NCBI GenBank assembly: GCA_020310875.1
Contig: CM035423.1
Span: 140,005,748 to 140,069,747, forward strand
From: Ceratopteris richardii
Taxonomy: Eukaryota; Streptophyta; Polypodiopsida; Polypodiales; Pteridaceae
Length of the DNA: 64,000 nt
Direction: 5' to 3'
Position numbers and translations under genes: made by a program. Below are positions 60,906 to 64,000 of the stretch, piece after piece; position 1 is the first letter of the stretch, and every line of letters begins with the position of its first letter. Under the pieces are notes generated by a model that was given only the letters and a program-made list of their open reading frames with translations, was not told the DNA's origin and did no database searches.

Positions 60906-63900
60906 GAACGGCCTTTCATCACATGGAAAGCTCAAGAGCATGTGGTAAGATATTGATTTGCAGCTTTTTTGCTTATACTCTTAGGTTATGTGTGTTGGCA
61001 TGGCAGTTTTCACCCTTCCATTGGACCATTAGTTCCACATTTCTTGTTTTTAGTAGTAGTTTTAGTTCATGTTTGGTTGATGCACAAAAACACCCCCTTA
61101 CCCCCCCCTTCTCTCATCCTCTCTCACATACACACACACACTCTCACACACTCACTTAGTGGCATCACTTTCCACCACTACCATGTCTTGATAAGTGGTT
61201 GCCTAGGATTGTGGGAGAGGGGCACATTCTCTCTCTGACCCTTTCCCCTCTTTATTTTTACGAAAATCACAACTCTCACACATTATCACTTGACTCCGAT
61301 TACCGTTGTCCTCACACGATTGTCCATCCGTAGACGTGAAGTTGAGGGGTGAGTGGCATTAACTACCCTTCTCTCTCACTAATCTTGCAAAATTTGTTCA
61401 GGACAGTAGAGCATTTTGGGAGGAGCGAGGTTTCACTTTGGCCATCTTCCACTCTTAAATGGCATTCTTTTCTCATATGGGTCAAAGAGAAAAGTAAGTG
61501 AACTCTTTACTTTTCCGTCTGAGGAAGTGATTCACGAATCATGCTGGTGGGTGGAGACATTAACTCTCCATTGGGCTTTGGGAAGAGTCGTGCCTGGACG
61601 GCCGAGGGGAGTCATTACTTTCCCTCCATCCATCCATCTTTCTTCTTCTCTTTGCATTTTGTCGGCCCTTTCTTCTTTGTCAAGAGTTTGCTGGGGGGTG
61701 GAGCTCCGCTCCTCTACATGTCCTGCTTCGCAGTAAGAGCTTAATGATTCTCAAACCCACAACGACTATACTGTTGATGTCGAGCAAGGTTTTCCCTGCA
61801 TCTCCTGCGTTTGGCCTTATTGTTGTGCTACCTCGATGGGCCTTGTCAATTTGAGGGCATGGGATAGTCACATCCCATATTCTCTATTCAGGCAGGTGTT
61901 CATTCATGGTGGCGCATGTGGCTGCTCCTTCATCGCTCCTTCTGCTTGGGAGTTGAGCAAAGCTCCCCCTCTGTCGCTAAGGTGCTTGTGCACTTCGAGC
62001 TTCAAGAATGCCCACCACGAGGCTCTATTTTGATGAAGGGTTGTCTGTACCATACAACCAGCTACTAATGCTCGTGGTGGTGCCGGATACTCTTTGGTGC
62101 AGGTCTCCACAAGCTACCGCTGTATGTGTCATCCCTATAAAATAATGAGGCTTGTGAAGAAGTCATGGAACCTCTTGGCCACGCGTCCGTCATCCTCTGT
62201 ATTCTCACAGTTTTGGGGTCTCCGCAGAGTTTCCCCAACCTCTCTCACTGTGTTGCTTGTACAAGAGCCCTCATGGGCTCCGCTTTCTGTCCAAATGTGT
62301 ATTTTGGGACCACGATAATCTCCCCAATATGACCTCGATGGGAACCTAATTATGTTTTGCTGCACATCGAGCTTCAGTTTCTATTTCAGAGAACGTTTTC
62401 CTTTCAGTTCTTTTTGTTGACGGATGCCCCAAGCTATGGTAGGGCGGGCCGCCTATCTCCGGCCTGCTTGAGTTATTGCACTTCTGGAACCCTCTGTTAC
62501 CTATCATCTATCTTATTAGTACAGAAACTATGTGTTCTCTATGCTAATAGAGCTCCATATGTACTTCTCAAGTGCTGCTCATTTCGGAACATGTTATGCT
62601 ATCATTTATAGTACTTAAAATACTATCATGCTCGCTCTTTATTTCTGTCTTTGCAGTGGTGGTCTTAAGTTCATGATCCGTCGAATGTCTGTTAATGACA
62701 CCTAAGGGATGCACTCATGCGGATGACTCTGAACTTTATTAAACAGCCAATATGTTGGAACTCATGCAGTCTTGTTTTTTTGCTAAACTCGCAGGGGTCA
62801 TATGTTGACGTTTCAAAGTTGTTGTGCAAGTTGTGTTGATTTCTTGATCCATCCAGGAATGGAAGGTTGAAACCATGCGGGTTGATTCCTAAGTAAAGAA
62901 AGTCGATGGTGTGTGGATACCCGACTACCACACTTGAGAATTTGGATAGCCTCTGCACTCCTTTAGGAAGATTCTTGAGCTTTTAATAGTTGAATCCCTC
63001 CATTGAAAGGGAAGTATCTGGCTTGTTTTTGGCATTCCTATTGTGATTTTTGCTGGTACTCATGTGAATCGTTGTCTTGTACAGCCATGGTGTTCTAGTA
63101 GTTGGACAAACCTGAAAAAAAATGGGCAAGAGGAACTTGTGTTATTGGCTGACTATCCCTTGTTAGGTCGCCGCCAACATAGAATCACGAAAGCACTTTG
63201 TGCACAAACGTTGCAGAGAATAGGGGCAGATTTTGAGGGATGATATCTTATGTAAAGAAGCTTCTAAGGTAGATAGCTAAACACATCAAAGAGCTTTGTC
63301 TACACCTCAGCCGACTCACGGCTGAATCTATCTTCCCAACTCACCACATGATCATGAATGCACATCTTGTCTTTTCTTTGCTCCCACCCAATTGGACATA
63401 GTGATGGTAGCATCATATTATCTCCTGACAAGTGTGGGTTCGTGCTTCATGGAATGGTGGTTTTAAGCTCTAGAATGGGAGGTTTTATTTTTTTTTCTTG
63501 ATCTTCAAGCTCTGTTAGGGCTGCCACTTCAACACATCTATGGAAAGGTTTGTGGGTGCTCTCCTAAGTGATCCCCATGTGATTGATAGATTATGGTAAT
63601 GCGCTATTTAATGTTGATTTGCTTATGAAAAGACGTTATAGCCTCTTACCATTCTTGTCTTGCCAATGTCAAATAGGTACGAACTTAAACTTTCCATTAC
63701 TATTTCAATTTGATCTTGGCAGGTGCAGAGTGCTTCCTTAGGTTGGGGGAGCTCACAACACTTATTTGTAGGGACACATTGGAAGTCTGGGAGTGCTAAA
63801 ATGGGAAATTATTTTTTATCTTTTCATTTGGCTAAAACAGGCATTCCTTTTGATCGTTGCATGTCACCTATAGGAGGCATTGAAAAAGTTGAATATATTT

Positions 63901-64000
63901 GGTGCTCATGGATACATTGGGCTCATCTTCGATTTCCTCGTGCATGAGATGAATGTCTTCATTCTAATCTAGGGATCTTATGTAGAGAGCTATTACTATC
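60906..64000 (+). mobile_element. Interior of element F, apparently non-coding
   Basis: About 3.1 kb running off the window. No gag, pol or ORF3 similarity is seen in any frame, and no ATCG array. It holds a CA-rich stretch near 61125-61155 and many short unrelated frames. It could be a non-autonomous large retrotransposon derivative using proteins of A/E-like elements, or a leader longer than 3 kb with genes beyond the window. Confidence 0.45.
62690..63035 (-). pseudogene. Possible leucine-rich-repeat gene fragment
   Basis: Minus-strand reading with one stop gives LKLKNLPKGVQRLSKFSSV (after SLSMEGFNY and a stop), which resembles the LRR part of plant NLR resistance genes. The rest (YPHTIDFLYLGINPHGFNLP) is uncertain. 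If real, element F may have captured a host gene fragment. Weak call from pattern only. Confidence 0.22.

Noticed and set aside
61416..61744. Overlapping 106- and 67-codon ORFs in F
   Set aside because: Two overlapping frames of similar length with no recognisable domain and no conserved start context; likely chance.

Overview
The window carries no recognisable ordinary host gene. It is a nest of LTR retrotransposons typical of a large land-plant genome. The plant assignment rests on primer-binding sites matching the 3' end of plant tRNA-Asp (Ty3/Gypsy elements) and tRNA-iMet (one Ty1/Copia element), and on the plant-type domain order of both superfamilies. The species cannot be fixed from the sequence; a large-genome non-flowering plant (fern or similar) is possible but unproven.

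Layout, with letters of my own. G: 3' end of a decayed Ty3 element (474-2520, +). I: 5' half of a decayed Ty3 element on the minus strand (2521-6778). H: 5' LTR, leader and gag stump of a third Ty3 element (6862-9107, +), cut by B. B: an old Ty3 element (9108-39841, +) split into three pieces by A and C, and broken off at D. A: a nearly complete Ty3 element (12152-28624, TSD ATAGG) inserted in B gag. C: a Ty1/Copia element on the minus strand (31028-37453, TSD TAGGA) inserted upstream of B protease. D: a 5'-truncated Ty1/Copia element on the minus strand (39842-43245) in B RNase H. F: an LTR (43443-43713 plus 60662-60880) with PBS and about 3.1 kb of apparently non-coding interior, split by E. 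E: a nearly complete, young Ty3 element of about 17 kb (43714-60661).

A and E belong to different LTR families but share one unusual plan: LTR, tRNA-Asp PBS, splice-donor-like site, long leader with a short-repeat array, gag, then pol in the same frame beyond one stop codon, then a third large ORF (about 1,200-1,380 codons) and a polypurine tract. Pol has the normal protease, RT, RNase H and a D,D35E integrase. It also has a duplicated integrase zinc-binding module, a second aspartic-protease-like domain after the integrase, and a tail with four W-[IV]-[PR]-K motifs. No chromodomain is visible. The third ORF has conserved N- and C-terminal domains around a coiled coil, no visible membrane segment, and a splice-acceptor-like site upstream, so a spliced subgenomic RNA is plausible.

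The leader array is present in all five Ty3 leaders that can be read (I, H, B, A, E). Units differ between elements, but each array contains the palindromic core ATCGCGAT. Together, the leader arrays, the double protease, the doubled zinc module and the spliced third ORF are the best candidates for an undescribed system.
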